64,000 nt of DNA from Lactobacillus bombicola (GCF_900112665.1 NZ_FOMN01000007.1:1-64000); one strand, 5' to 3'. Shown: positions 8,244 to 17,203, numbered from the stretch's first letter. The notes: generated by a model not told the origin, from the sequence alone. A program made the numbers and translations.

Positions 8244-9404
8244 ATGGAATTTATTCAAGAATTAGTATTAATTTTGTTGGCATCAACAGTACTAGGACAA
8301 ATATTTGTCCGCTTTGACATGCCTGCAGTAATAGGAGAGTTATTAGCAGGAGTACTTTTGGGAACAGCTGTGTTGAATTGGGTTAGACCAAGTAACTTAA
8401 TCAGTGTATTTTCACAAATCGGCGTTATTTTACTAATGACACTAGCTGGAATGGAAAGTGACATTAACTTATTAAAGAAATGTTTTAAGGTAAGCTTTTG
8501 CGTTGCTAGTGTAGGTGTGATTTTGCCAATTATTTTAATGGGTATAGCTAGTTATTTATATGGAGTAAAACCCTTAGAAGCAATATTAATTGGAATAATT
8601 TTCTCTGCAACAAGTGTATCGATTTCTGCTATTGTGCTAGAAGAAAAGCATCAACTTCATAGCATAGCTGGTACAACTATTTTAGGTGCAGCAGTTGTAG
8701 ATGATATTCTTTCAGTAATTGTATTGGGCCTATTTACTACCTTTAGCCAAGGAACAGGAAATAAACAGCCAACTAATAATATTATGGTTAATACGATAAT
8801 TCAATTATTATTTTTTTTCCTTCTTTATTTACTTTATAAATTTGTACCATACCTAAAAGTGCTTTTTTTAAGAATTAAAAATAATCAGATAGTGAATATT
8901 ATTTATTTATTACTAATATTTACTGTGTCCTGGATTGCTGAAGCAGTGGGCTTGTCAGCCATTATTGGTGCGTATTTTTGTGGGTTGGCTATTAGACAAT
9001 TGGAAAGTTATAAAAAGGTATATAAAGCTGTTTCCAATATTGGCTATGAAATGTTTATCCCCGTTTTCTTTGTTAATATTGGATTGATGTTGACATTCAA
9101 AAATTTTTATAAGGAATTAGGATTTATTTTGATAATGACTATTTTAGCAATTGCTTCTAAATTTTGGGCTGGTAAATATACTAGCAGAATTTTGGGTTTA
9201 TCTAAGAGTAGTAGTGATATTGTGGGTGCTGGAATAATTTCACGTGGTGAAGTAGCCTTAATCGTTGCCCAAATGGGTTGCAATAGTCGATTATTATCTG
9301 AGAATATATATTCTAGTTTAATAATAGTAATTGTTGTAACTACAATTTTGTCACCAATTATCCTTAATTATTTCATTAAAAAGGCTAATAGTGATGTTGA
9401 TTAA
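8244..9404 (+). CDS. Cation/proton antiporter, CPA2 (NapA/KefB) family
   Basis: Membrane antiporter of about 386 residues with about 12 hydrophobic segments and no C-terminal TrkA domain. Family features include FDMPAVIGELLAGVLLG near 19-35, the SATSVSISAIVLEE segment near 130 and ISRGEVALIVAQ near the end, typical of Na+/H+ antiporters of the NapA/KefB type. The start at 8244 uses GGAG 12 bases upstream; ATG 8226 is an alternative, and 8208 falls inside the leader hairpin. It probably exports Na+ or K+ against protons. The gene is preceded by a structured leader. Confidence 0.85.
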   Translation: MEFIQELVLILLASTVLGQIFVRFDMPAVIGELLAGVLLGTAVLNWVRPSNLISVFSQIGVILLMTLAGMESDINLLKKCFKVSFCVASVGVILPIILMGIASYLYGVKPLEAILIGIIFSATSVSISAIVLEEKHQLHSIAGTTILGAAVVDDILSVIVLGLFTTFSQGTGNKQPTNNIMVNTIIQLLFFFLLYLLYKFVPYLKVLFLRIKNNQIVNIIYLLLIFTVSWIAEAVGLSAIIGAYFCGLAIRQLESYKKVYKAVSNIGYEMFIPVFFVNIGLMLTFKNFYKELGFILIMTILAIASKFWAGKYTSRILGLSKSSSDIVGAGIISRGEVALIVAQMGCNSRLLSENIYSSLIIVIVVTTILSPIILNYFIKKANSDVD

Positions 9405-10027
9405 TTTGCTATAATACACTGTTTAAATTTGTGGTATTAATTGTGGATTACGAGCTTTTATTTATTATAGATTGTTGGAATAATGGTAAATAATATATTT
9501 AGTAATTGACTTAAATTTAGCTTTAGGTATTACAATTTTAGTAAATTAAAAGGAGGTAGTCAAAATGCAAAAAGCAAAAGTAATTGTCCAGATGTGAAGT
9601 TCTTTTTTGCTATTGCGACTTTACGATTATAGGAATTTACTGCGAGTGTCACCATTGACTGGTTGCGGTAAATTCCTAGCAGTCCGAATAACTTTTATAG
9701 AAAACTTAGAATAGGATAAGTTTTGCTATCGTTTTGTACTATAATAATAGTAAAATTAAAGAAATTGGCTTTTCTAGTTAATTAACAAACATTTTGCTTT
9801 GAGACAGGTTGATCCTAATTGCGAGGTTAAAAATAATTATTGATACTCAAGAACTGCAAAAAAAGTTTTAGAAAATAAACGAAAAACGAATTTATAAAGG
9901 TGGAAATAAATATTTGAAATGATTTTAACTCAAGAATAATAAGCTGACTATATAAAGTATTGATTGGCTGTCAAGCACGTTGGTGTGTTTTGAGAAATCT
10001 TTTGATTTTGAAGGAATAATTATTAAT
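9405..10027 (+). other. Mostly non-coding region with a short ORF and a long hairpin
   Basis: A 10-codon ORF (9565-9597, MQKAKVIVQM) follows a near-perfect binding site (AAAGGAGG) and a promoter-like TTGACT/TACAAT pair (9506-9511, 9531-9536; 19-base spacer). After its TGA the same frame stays open for about 38 codons. A hairpin pairs GGAATTTACTGC with GCGGTAAATTCC around 9632-9678. From about 9700 to 10027 I see only A/T-rich sequence with short blocked frames. It may be a decayed gene or a leader of the CPBP gene. Confidence 0.35.
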
Positions 10028-10690
10028 ATGAAAAGTTTAAAAAAGATCACAAACAAAGTTTTATATCTTTGTTTGTTTATGATATTATCTATAATTATCC
10101 AAATCCCTACAATAAGTGAAGGCTTTTTTGGGGGAGAAAGTTCGAAAAATGTAAATTTATTTTTACATGTTGCGATAACATTTTTTAGTACGATAATTAT
10201 ATTTCTGATTGTTAATACTGTTTATCATCGTTTGAATTCCAAACCAATATTTGTGAAAAATAATATTATTAAAAGTTATAGTTTTGCAGTTTTATTTGCA
10301 TTACTTTCACAGATTTTACAGTTTGCTATTACAGTTCTTGAAAAGGGAAACGATCGAGATTTAGAGTTACTAGCCGCTTCACAATCAAAACTTGCGCCAA
10401 TTTTAATAATTACGTTAGTTTTGATTTCTCCACTTTTAGAGGCAATGGTATGGCAAGGAATTTTACAGGGCGGTATTTTAAAAGATATACCTCCTCTTTT
10501 TTCAATAATAATTACGAGCGTATTATTCGCATTTGCTCATGGTTATTCTTTTAACTATAAAACTTTAGAGTTATTATGTTCAGGAATTTCGTATGCTATT
10601 TTATATTATGTGACTGATGATTTGGGATCAGTAGTATTCTGTCATGGTTTATCAAATTTAATTGTCTATTTAATAAATTTTGTTTTTTAA
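10028..10690 (+). CDS. CPBP-family intramembrane protein (putative immunity protein)
   Basis: A 220-residue membrane protein of the CPBP family (type II CAAX prenyl endopeptidase-like), often a self-immunity protein beside class II bacteriocin genes. Motifs 2 and 3 are present (FAFAHGYS and FCHGLSN), but motif 1 is LLEAMVWQGIL instead of EExxxR, with the second Glu and the Arg replaced. The start at 10028 follows AAGGA; the GTG at 9980 adds a non-family N-terminus. A terminator follows. A degenerate bacteriocin-like ORF and a broken CPBP gene lie about 1 kb downstream. Confidence 0.75.
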   Translation: MKSLKKITNKVLYLCLFMILSIIIQIPTISEGFFGGESSKNVNLFLHVAITFFSTIIIFLIVNTVYHRLNSKPIFVKNNIIKSYSFAVLFALLSQILQFAITVLEKGNDRDLELLAASQSKLAPILIITLVLISPLLEAMVWQGILQGGILKDIPPLFSIIITSVLFAFAHGYSFNYKTLELLCSGISYAILYYVTDDLGSVVFCHGLSNLIVYLINFVF

Positions 10691-10771
10691 TATTAAAAAA
10701 CAAAATTTATACATCGAAGTGCTAAAAGAATATGATAAGCCATACTACAATCTGTTTCATCAAGTTAAGCC

Positions 10772-10808
10772 AAAAAGCTCAGTTAACTGGCTATAGCTGG
10801 GCTTTTTG
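10772..10808 (+). terminator. Terminator of the CPBP gene
   Basis: AAAAAGCTCAG pairs with CTGGGCTTTTT, ending in T residues. Confidence 0.8.
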
Positions 10809-11294
10809 TATGTCTTTTTAATTTTATTAATTTGGCATTTTTCTTTAGTTTGGAAGAAACTTGTATAATTTTTGCTTCTTCAATTTTTGTTATGGGGGAA
10901 CATAATATGGATGTGAGTATTCATTTTATCAAGTGAATTATTTAAATTATAAATAACATTTAATAGGATGAATTCACTATCCTGAATTGTTATTTCTAAG
11001 GAAGTATAAATAAAATCATCATCTATATAAGAGCTGTTAATTTTAGACAAGGGTAATTTTCAAAAAGCATAATAAGATAAATTTCTAGTTTTTAATGTGT
11101 ATGCTTCCCTTTCAAAATGATGAATTTCTGTCCCACTGAAGTACTATAATTTGCATCTAACCAGTATCACTGAAGTTATAAAATTATCGCTATAATGCCC
11201 ATTTTATATATAGTCTAGCTCATTTCTATACTTATCGAGTCGAGGTTATATACGGCATCACATAGTTGAGCAACCTTATCTAGCTTTTTACTGA

Positions 11295-11530
11295 TCAAAA
11301 TTTTTTAAAAGTTTCATTGTTGATGAAAAAACATATACCTTTGAACAGCTTAAGCGGCGAATTCATTCAATTCATATTACATCAAAATTTATTGTGGAAT
11401 TTTTTCAAGATAACGAATCTGAGTTTGAATAATTATTTGATGTTAAGTAAAAACAATGGAAGAAGATGAAAAAATGTTTGGCAATGAGTTATTAAATGAT
11501 AGACAAATAGCAGATATAGGGGATAATTAG
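11295..11530 (+). pseudogene. Unidentified gene remnant
   Basis: From 11295 to 11432 a frame reads with a natural protein-like composition, including FIVDEKTYTFEQLKRRIHSI and an acidic end (FFQDNESEFE), but has no start codon. A second short frame, 11456-11530, reads MEEDEKMFGNELLNDRQIAD and may continue the same gene after a frameshift. I do not recognise the family. The 10809-11294 stretch before it shows no gene. Confidence 0.35.
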
Positions 11531-11532
11531 AA

Positions 11533-11667
11533 ATGGATGTATTAATAGATAATAATTATAAAGAATTATAAGACGATGAACTAAATAACATATATGACGG
11601 TAGGTTTGATTTCTGCTTAGGAACTGTTGCAAGTGCTATTTGGGAATTTTGCGATAGCTATAAATGA
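11533..11667 (+). pseudogene. Degenerate double-glycine bacteriocin-like precursor
   Basis: The frame reads MDVLIDNNYKEL, a TAA stop, then DDELNNIYDG and a 21-residue tail (RFDFCLGTVASAIWEFCDSY plus K). The layout copies a class II bacteriocin leader, xxxKELSDEELxxIxGG, followed by a short core with two cysteines. The TAA sits where Ser (TCA) is usual, and the cleavage site is DG instead of GG; both are one-base changes. It overlaps the ATG of the CPBP remnant by ATGA, fitting a bacteriocin-immunity pair. Identification rests on leader pattern and context, not on a search. Confidence 0.5.
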
Positions 11668-11846
11668 CTACTGGGTATGATGCAGGTCAAAAAGAGTACC
11701 TAATAGAAATGCTTAAAACATCTCCACTAGCAGTGTTTATTATTTTTGGAAATATAATAATAGCTCCAGTATTAGAAGAAATATTATTTAGAGGTATATT
11801 ACAATCTAATTTTTTAAAAAAATAAATCTAAAAATTGCAATTTTAA
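11664..11846 (+). pseudogene. CPBP-family immunity-like gene, frameshifted and cut by IS30
   Basis: The frame from 11664 reads to a TAA at 11823-11825 and includes APVLEEILFRGILQSNFL, a perfect CPBP motif 1 (EExxxR). If one A is removed from the A run near 11817-11822 the reading continues as KINLKIAILS, as expected for the next helix, until the IS30 end. Motifs 2 and 3 are missing. So the gene suffered a frameshift and was also truncated by the insertion element. Confidence 0.65.
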
Positions 11847-13002
11847 GTTGAACACCCTACTTGATTTGATAGATGCAATCTAATCTTTTCTCATATAATT
11901 CATCGGGAGTGTGGTAGGCTAAGATTTTGCGTGGCAGGTTATTGCACCATTCCTCAATGCCGTAGATTTGGATCATATCATAATCCTTGATGTATTTGCC
12001 TTTAGGAATGAAGCGCCTGATTAACCGGTTGTGCCGCTCTACTCCGCCCTTCTCACAAGAAGTGTAAGGGTGCGCATAGTAGACCAACGTCTGCGATACT
12101 CTTTCTAACTGGGCTAAATCCGCAAACTCAGAACCGTTATCCGTGGTAATGGTCTTAAAGACCTCATTCCAGTATTCTTGGTAGTGACTGCGCAAGATTT
12201 TAAAGGCCGTCATGACGCTGGCAGCCGTCTTATCCTTAATCGGGATAATCATGAATTTGCGGGTCATGCGTTCATACAGGGTTAAAAGGGCCTGGTCATC
12301 TTTGGTTTTATGTCCTAAAACTAAGTCGCACTCCCAGTGGCCAAACTCGCGGCGCTGGTTAATAGCAGCAGGTCGCTCACTAATACTGCGCCCCAGTCTG
12401 CATTTATGCTGGCGTACCCGTTTGGCTTTAGTCTTACGGCTTAAGCACTCAGGCAAGTCAGTTGCCTTAATCTGTAATAAACCACGTTCCACATAATGGT
12501 AGAGCGTCTTGGTGCAGACGGTTTCGGCCCGGGTAAATTTACCACTGGCTAAGGCCCGGCCCACACAGGCATCAAGCGACCAGCCGTGCTTGAAGAAGTG
12601 CGCTTCAACGTACTTAATAAAGCGAGTTTTGGCCAAGCAGGCTTGCTTACGACCGCAGTTTAAGCGTCTTGCCTGATAGCATCTTTGCGCTGCTTGGGCA
12701 TCATAGCGGTGCCGTTGACCGTGATAGAGTGCAATCTGACCGCGTCCAAGCTCATATTTCACGGTTGCGGGCGAACAATTAAGACTAGCGGCAATTTGAC
12801 GCAGGGATTGGCCCTGCTGGCGCAAGACTTGGATAATCACGCGGTCTTGCAAAGCAAGATGTTGGCCCTTTTGGTGATTAGATATGGTAGAATTAAGCGA
12901 GTTCATTGGTAACTTCTTTCTAGAATTGATTGGGTAATTACATTCTATCAAAGAAGTCCAATGGACTTTTTTCATTTTTTAATTAGGGCAAGTGTTCAAC
13001 TT
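11845..13002 (-). mobile_element. IS30-family insertion sequence
   Basis: An element of about 1.16 kb bounded by an 11-base perfect inverted repeat (AAGTTGAACAC at 11845-11855 and GTGTTCAACTT at 12992-13002), with one transposase gene filling it. No clear target duplication is seen, and the two flanks belong to unrelated genes, so the element probably lies at a deletion or recombination junction. Its base composition is visibly more GC-rich than the flanks. Confidence 0.88.
11857..12903 (-). CDS. IS30-family transposase
   Basis: A full-length DDE transposase of about 348 residues from the ATG at 12903, or 372 from the outermost ATG at 12975. An N-terminal helix-turn-helix (SLRQIAASLNCSPATVKYEL) is followed by the catalytic core: Asp in FGHWECDLVLG, Asp in TTDNGSEF and Glu in CEKGGVERHNRLIRRFIPKG, all typical of IS30. 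I prefer the inner start because the HTH lies close to it as in other IS30 proteins; GAAAGAAGTTACCA precedes it. No frameshift is visible, so it may be active. Confidence 0.85.
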   Translation of the reverse strand, partial: NSLNSTISNHQKGQHLALQDRVIIQVLRQQGQSLRQIAASLNCSPATVKYELGRGQIALYHGQRHRYDAQAAQRCYQARRLNCGRKQACLAKTRFIKYVEAHFFKHGWSLDACVGRALASGKFTRAETVCTKTLYHYVERGLLQIKATDLPECLSRKTKAKRVRQHKCRLGRSISERPAAINQRREFGHWECDLVLGHKTKDDQALLTLYERMTRKFMIIPIKDKTAASVMTAFKILRSHYQEYWNEVFKTITTDNGSEFADLAQLERVSQTLVYYAHPYTSCEKGGVERHNRLIRRFIPKGKYIKDYDMIQIYGIEEWCNNLPRKILAYHTPDELYEKRLDCIYQIK

Positions 13003-13351
13003 CATTTTACAATTTACCAAAGAATATTTGGCCTTTCTGCGTACAATGGAAATTCCCTATATTGTTTCTGGAGAGGAGAATTTTAACTTAAAGGAAGTTT
13101 TAGTTAAACTAAGAGCATACTTTGGCATTGAAAAATTAGCTCTTTGTGGCGGTGCAAGAATTGATGGTGTCTTTTTAGAGCAGCACTTAGTCGATGAAAT
13201 TTCTCTCGTCATCTCGCCATATGTCAATGGTGACCGCGAGATTAAGACTGCTTTTGAAACAATTGGCAGAATTGATGATCAATTTAAAATAGATTTTATC
13301 AAAAAACTGCCAGACGGCGGATTACATTTAATTTTTAAAAAAGGTGAATAA
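13003..13351 (+). pseudogene. RibD C-terminal domain reductase, 5' part lost at IS30
   Basis: About 115 residues match the second half of the dihydrofolate reductase-like RibD_C family (intact members about 220 residues): FGIEKLALCGGARIDGVFL and VDEISLVISPYVNG are characteristic. The frame runs in from the IS30 right end with no own start. The N-terminal NADPH-binding half is absent from the other side of the element, so it was deleted. A normal terminator follows. Confidence 0.8.
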
Positions 13352-13390
13352 AAATAAGCTGCAAAGATTAATTTTGCAGCTTATTTTTTT
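13351..13390. terminator. Bidirectional terminator
   Basis: AAAAATAAGCTGCAAA pairs with TTTGCAGCTTATTTTT around a 7-base loop. It serves the RibD remnant and the convergent dehydrogenase gene. Confidence 0.88.
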
Positions 13391-14351
13391 AATTAACGAC
13401 ATTAACGGCTTTTCCGTTTAAGAAAGCTGATAAGTTGTTGATTGTAATATCTAACAGGCGCTTACGTGTTTCTTTTGGTGCCCACGCAATATGTGGTGTA
13501 ATGTAACAATTTTTTGCAGTTAAGAGCGGACTGTTTACCGGAATTGGTTCTTGCTCGGCAACATCAACACCAGCTGCTCCAATTTTACCATTATTCAAAG
13601 CGTGAGCAACATCTTGCTCGTTAATCAACCCCCCGCGTGCTGTATTAAGTAATAGAACGCCATCCTTCATCTTGGTAATTGCTTCTCGGTCAATCATTTC
13701 AGTTGTTTCGGGTGCTTGTGGCACGTGAAGACTAATGATGTCAGCTTGTTGATATAATTTATTCAGGCTAACCTGTTTTACGTAGTCTGGAAGATTAGTT
13801 TTTGACCGATGATTATAAAAAATAACGTTCATTGCAAAGGCATGGGCGATTTCAGCGACTTTTTGAGCGATGCTGCCAAAGCCAATTAATCCCATTGTTT
13901 TACCTTGCAGTTCGATTAATGGCTTTGCCCAAAAAGTAAAATCAGGATTGTTGCTCCAGCGTCCCTCGTGAACCAGTTTATTGTGCAAACCAACTTGGCT
14001 AGTGATTTCAAGGAGTAGAGCAAAGGTAAATTGTGCTACTGCATCGGTGCCGTAAGTTGGAATATTAGTAACCGGGATGTTAGCTGTCCGTGCAGCCGCA
14101 GTATCAATCACATTGTACCCAGTCGCGGTGACTCCAATGTATTTAAGATTAGGTGCTTTGGTGATAACACTTCGATTTAATGGTGTTTTATTAGTTAATA
14201 CTATTTCGGCATCACCGATTCTGCGCAAAATCTCGCCGTCATCATCAACTGGTGTTCGATCATAAATGGTACATTCGCCCAACTGCTTAAGGGGTGTCCA
14301 ATCAAGGTCACCGGGGTTTAAGGCATAACTATCTAAATTTACAATTTTCAT
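13389..14351 (-). CDS. D-2-hydroxyacid dehydrogenase (glycerate dehydrogenase-like)
   Basis: NAD-dependent dehydrogenase of 320 residues that reduces 2-keto acids to D-2-hydroxy acids or the reverse. It has the nucleotide-binding GLIGFGSIAQKVAEI, the substrate Arg in LNTARGGLI, the Glu region DVAEQEP and catalytic His in TPHIAWAP. The overall pattern is closest to the glycerate/hydroxypyruvate branch. The start follows GAGG. It is not linked to other metabolic genes here, so the substrate is open. Confidence 0.87.
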   Translation of the reverse strand: MKIVNLDSYALNPGDLDWTPLKQLGECTIYDRTPVDDDGEILRRIGDAEIVLTNKTPLNRSVITKAPNLKYIGVTATGYNVIDTAAARTANIPVTNIPTYGTDAVAQFTFALLLEITSQVGLHNKLVHEGRWSNNPDFTFWAKPLIELQGKTMGLIGFGSIAQKVAEIAHAFAMNVIFYNHRSKTNLPDYVKQVSLNKLYQQADIISLHVPQAPETTEMIDREAITKMKDGVLLLNTARGGLINEQDVAHALNNGKIGAAGVDVAEQEPIPVNSPLLTAKNCYITPHIAWAPKETRKRLLDITINNLSAFLNGKAVNVVN

Positions 14352-14644
14352 TTTTTAACCTCATTTGTTCATTTTTAACTTCTAGTTTACTACAGTTTGC
14401 AAAAGCACCAACTATGAAACAGTTCAATCCAGGCTAATACTACAATTTGACAGTAAAAATAGATAATTTTACAATGAATTAGTGTTCTACCTTTTTAGCT
14501 TTTTTTATATATAGTTTAGTTATTTGGGTAAAAGACAAAGTGGGAAGAAGATGTTTTACTATCCAATATTGCTATTCAGATTTTGGGAGCGGATGAAAGT
14601 AGTTAGTATTCATATAATGTTGTTATAAATGTAAGGAGTAAGTA
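14352..14644 (+). other. Intergenic region before the zinc-ribbon genes
   Basis: No gene is seen. A TATAAT at 14613-14618 followed by AAGGAG before the next start suggests the promoter of the downstream pair, but I see no good -35 box. Confidence 0.35.
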
Positions 14645-15475
14645 ATGAAAAAGTGCCCTAATTGTGGTGCCCTGATGGAAAATGGGGTTAATTTTTGTAC
14701 TAAATGCGGTAGCGATTTACGTTCAATTACGTTAGAAAAAGAGCCGGAGCAGGCTACTACTGTAACTAAAAAAACTGCACCAGTTGTGGCTGAAGTTAAT
14801 CAGCAACATGTTAATTCTGGTAGCTATTTGCAAAATTATTGGGAATGGCTGGTTGAATCATGGAAACGTCCCGCAGCTAGCAATTTAGCTGCTCAAAGCT
14901 GGTACGGTTGGTTAACAATTTTAATTGAAGATGTTTTATTTGTTACTGGATTATATTTCTTTGCTAAGTCAGTTATTACCAGTGCAATTGGCTTAGTCAA
15001 TCATTTTGGGGGCGATACTAGAGGTTGGGGCAATTTTGATATTTCTTTTGGCATTGTCTTTCGGGTATTTTTAATTGTCCTGATTTTCCAACTGATTGTG
15101 ATTGGTAGTCACTTTGTGGCATATAAATTTATTTATGATGAGCAAATTAATCTATTAGATTTTGTTAACCGCGGTATCCATGCTAGTAACCTAAATTTGA
15201 TTTTGACAGTCATTTTCTTTTTATTAATGGTTTTAGGACTTAATAGTATCAGATTTACTTTATTTTTAGTTTTACTATTATTTGGTTTGTTCTTTATTGG
15301 TCAAGAAGTGGCCTTGCTAGCAAATAACGGTGCTCGACGGGATAAAGCATATGGCGCTTTGCTTGCTTTTGGTATTATTTTTGTTTGTAGTTTGATAATG
15401 AACTCACTTATTTATAATTCCGTTTTACGGTCAATTTTTAATCAAATTATTTCGGGTTTTAATGGTTCAATGTAG
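14645..15475 (+). CDS. Zinc-ribbon membrane protein
   Basis: A 276-residue protein with an N-terminal zinc ribbon (Cys4, Cys7, Cys18, Cys21; CPNC...CTKC), a polar linker, and about five hydrophobic segments from residue 95 on. Such proteins are frequent in lactobacilli and function is unknown. The start follows AAGGAG. It is 11 bases upstream of a second zinc-ribbon gene, so the two are an operon and perhaps a complex at the membrane. The ribbon is predicted to be cytoplasmic. Confidence 0.75.
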   Translation: MKKCPNCGALMENGVNFCTKCGSDLRSITLEKEPEQATTVTKKTAPVVAEVNQQHVNSGSYLQNYWEWLVESWKRPAASNLAAQSWYGWLTILIEDVLFVTGLYFFAKSVITSAIGLVNHFGGDTRGWGNFDISFGIVFRVFLIVLIFQLIVIGSHFVAYKFIYDEQINLLDFVNRGIHASNLNLILTVIFFLLMVLGLNSIRFTLFLVLLLFGLFFIGQEVALLANNGARRDKAYGALLAFGIIFVCSLIMNSLIYNSVLRSIFNQIISGFNGSM

Positions 15476-15486
15476 ATGGTGTAAAG

Positions 15487-16860
15487 ATGAATAAAAATGA
15501 ATTTTGTCCAAATTGTGGACAACCAGTTAACGAAAACGAGGAGTTTTGTTCCAATTGTGGCGCAAAGCTGTCTAATAATAAGCAAAGCCGGCAGGAATAC
15601 CGAACGGATCAGACGCACCGGCAAGCTGCTGACAATAATCTGCGCCAGCCGATGAAAAAGAAAACTAAGATAATTTTGAGCATTGTGGGCGTTTTGGTTG
15701 TTGCTTTCATTGCTTTTTATGCTTGGGGCTCAAATCATTATCAACGGAAAAATCAAGTTGATCAGATTACTGCGTATTTAAAAAATCCGCGGGCAAATTT
15801 AGCGGACTATGTTACCTCGGATAATCCTAGTGTGCATGTCACTAATGCGGCTTTGAAGCCAACGCAAAATTATTATTTTGATCACAGTAGTGATGCCGAT
15901 AAGATGGCAGAAGCTTTTAAGTATGGTGATACTTATGAAGACGTTTCGTTAGTACAGTCAGGACGCTATTTACTGTTTTTCCCTAAATATACGTTAAAAT
16001 TTAAGACTTTTACACCACATATTAAGACTAATCATGCCAATTCGACGATTTATGTTAATGATGAAAAAATCGGCGGGGTTAATGGTAGTGGTGAAAGTTA
16101 TTATAAGCAGGTACAGCCACTTTTTCCTGGAAAATATCATATTGTAGTTAAATCGACTGCTGCTGGTCATAAGTTAACTGCTGATAAAAGCGCCAATATT
16201 TTTTCAAATAGTGCAATTAATATGAATATCAAGACCGTCAATTTTACGGTTAAAAGCTCTCCTGGTGCGGATGTCTATATTAACGAGAAAAAAGTTGGTA
16301 CGTTAGATAAGAACGGCGAAAAAGTATTTAACGAATATCCTGCTACGGATGACATGAAGATTTATGTCATGATGAAAGTCGACGGCAACGCAATCAGATC
16401 AAAGGTAATTGATTATGATGATTTAGGCTTTGATGATGACGATGATAGTAGTAGCAATGTCGTTAAGCCTGAATGGCCTGGCTTAATCAGCGAGGATGAT
16501 GCCAAAAATATCTTGGAAGACAACTTTGAAGATCCAGCTGAAGATGCATTTGTTGGTGGCGCGGAAAATAAGGGTTACCAAGAACTGCATGAGCAGATTG
16601 GTAACTTTAATGACAATGACGAGATAATTTCTTATGATATGGATTGTAGCATTGTTTCCATTTCGCCTGCGCCAGATAATAGTAGTAATGTTGTCTATAA
16701 GATAACTTACACTTTTGAGCATGATGATTATGAGCATAAACAAGTAATGCTGTATTCTGGTTGTGTCTTCCACCAAAATGGTGATGACGATGATGCTTCA
16801 CAAAAAATTAAAGCAATTGGTAATGGAAAGATTATCAGTGATAAAAAGTATAATAACTAA
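15487..16860 (+). CDS. TcaA-like zinc-ribbon membrane protein
   Basis: A 457-residue protein built as zinc ribbon (Cys7, Cys10, Cys21, Cys24), basic linker, one membrane helix (about 60-80, IILSIVGVLVVAFIAFYAWG) and a large extracellular part with two repeated beta-domains (around 170-250 and 250-310, each with a YVNDEKIGG or YINEKKVGT turn) and a C-terminal NTF2-like domain. This order matches S. aureus TcaA and B. subtilis YvbJ, linked to glycopeptide sensitivity and envelope stress. A short acidic run (DDDDD) joins the last domains. Function here is inferred only. Confidence 0.72.
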   Translation: MNKNEFCPNCGQPVNENEEFCSNCGAKLSNNKQSRQEYRTDQTHRQAADNNLRQPMKKKTKIILSIVGVLVVAFIAFYAWGSNHYQRKNQVDQITAYLKNPRANLADYVTSDNPSVHVTNAALKPTQNYYFDHSSDADKMAEAFKYGDTYEDVSLVQSGRYLLFFPKYTLKFKTFTPHIKTNHANSTIYVNDEKIGGVNGSGESYYKQVQPLFPGKYHIVVKSTAAGHKLTADKSANIFSNSAINMNIKTVNFTVKSSPGADVYINEKKVGTLDKNGEKVFNEYPATDDMKIYVMMKVDGNAIRSKVIDYDDLGFDDDDDSSSNVVKPEWPGLISEDDAKNILEDNFEDPAEDAFVGGAENKGYQELHEQIGNFNDNDEIISYDMDCSIVSISPAPDNSSNVVYKITYTFEHDDYEHKQVMLYSGCVFHQNGDDDDASQKIKAIGNGKIISDKKYNN

Positions 16861-16902
16861 ACTAATAGGGCACATCACATGTGATGCGCCCTATTTAGTT
16901 TC
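16859..16902. terminator. Strong bidirectional terminator
   Basis: A nearly perfect palindrome, AACTAATAGGGCACATCA with TGATGCGCCCTATTTAGTT, with a CATG centre. Confidence 0.88.
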
Positions 16903-17005
16903 AAATTACATTGATGAGTAAATTGACCAAGATAAAAGATCATCAATCTATTAAATTTCAAAATAATAGGAGAACTTAAAATTAATAAATTGCGTAAGAA
17001 TTATC

Positions 17006-17161
17006 ATGAAAAAAGCAAGTATCGTTCCACTATTTTTTAAAGGAAATTTCCTTTTTTGGAATACTGCATATATGTTTTCATTAAAGAATGGGCGCAAACT
17101 TAATCTTAAATACTATCCTGAACTTAATAAATTGGGTTACTGGATTAAGGTTAATGATTAA
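17006..17161 (+). CDS. Small ORF of unknown function, possibly a remnant
   Basis: A 51-residue frame beginning MKKASIVPLFFKGNFLFWNT and ending GYWIKVND. No good binding site is near the ATG; AGGAG lies more than 20 bases upstream and fits a different frame (NKLRKNYHEKSKYRSTIF) that hits a stop. This looks like the two halves of one frameshifted gene. I do not recognise it. Confidence 0.3.
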   Translation: MKKASIVPLFFKGNFLFWNTAYMFSLKNGRKLNLKYYPELNKLGYWIKVND

Positions 17162-17203
17162 ACTAATTAACGAGTATAGTCACTTTTAGGGCTTCCGGCG
17201 TTT

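Noticed and set aside
12212-12912. Two + strand frames inside the IS30 element
   Set aside because: They lie antisense to the transposase gene and have no family features.
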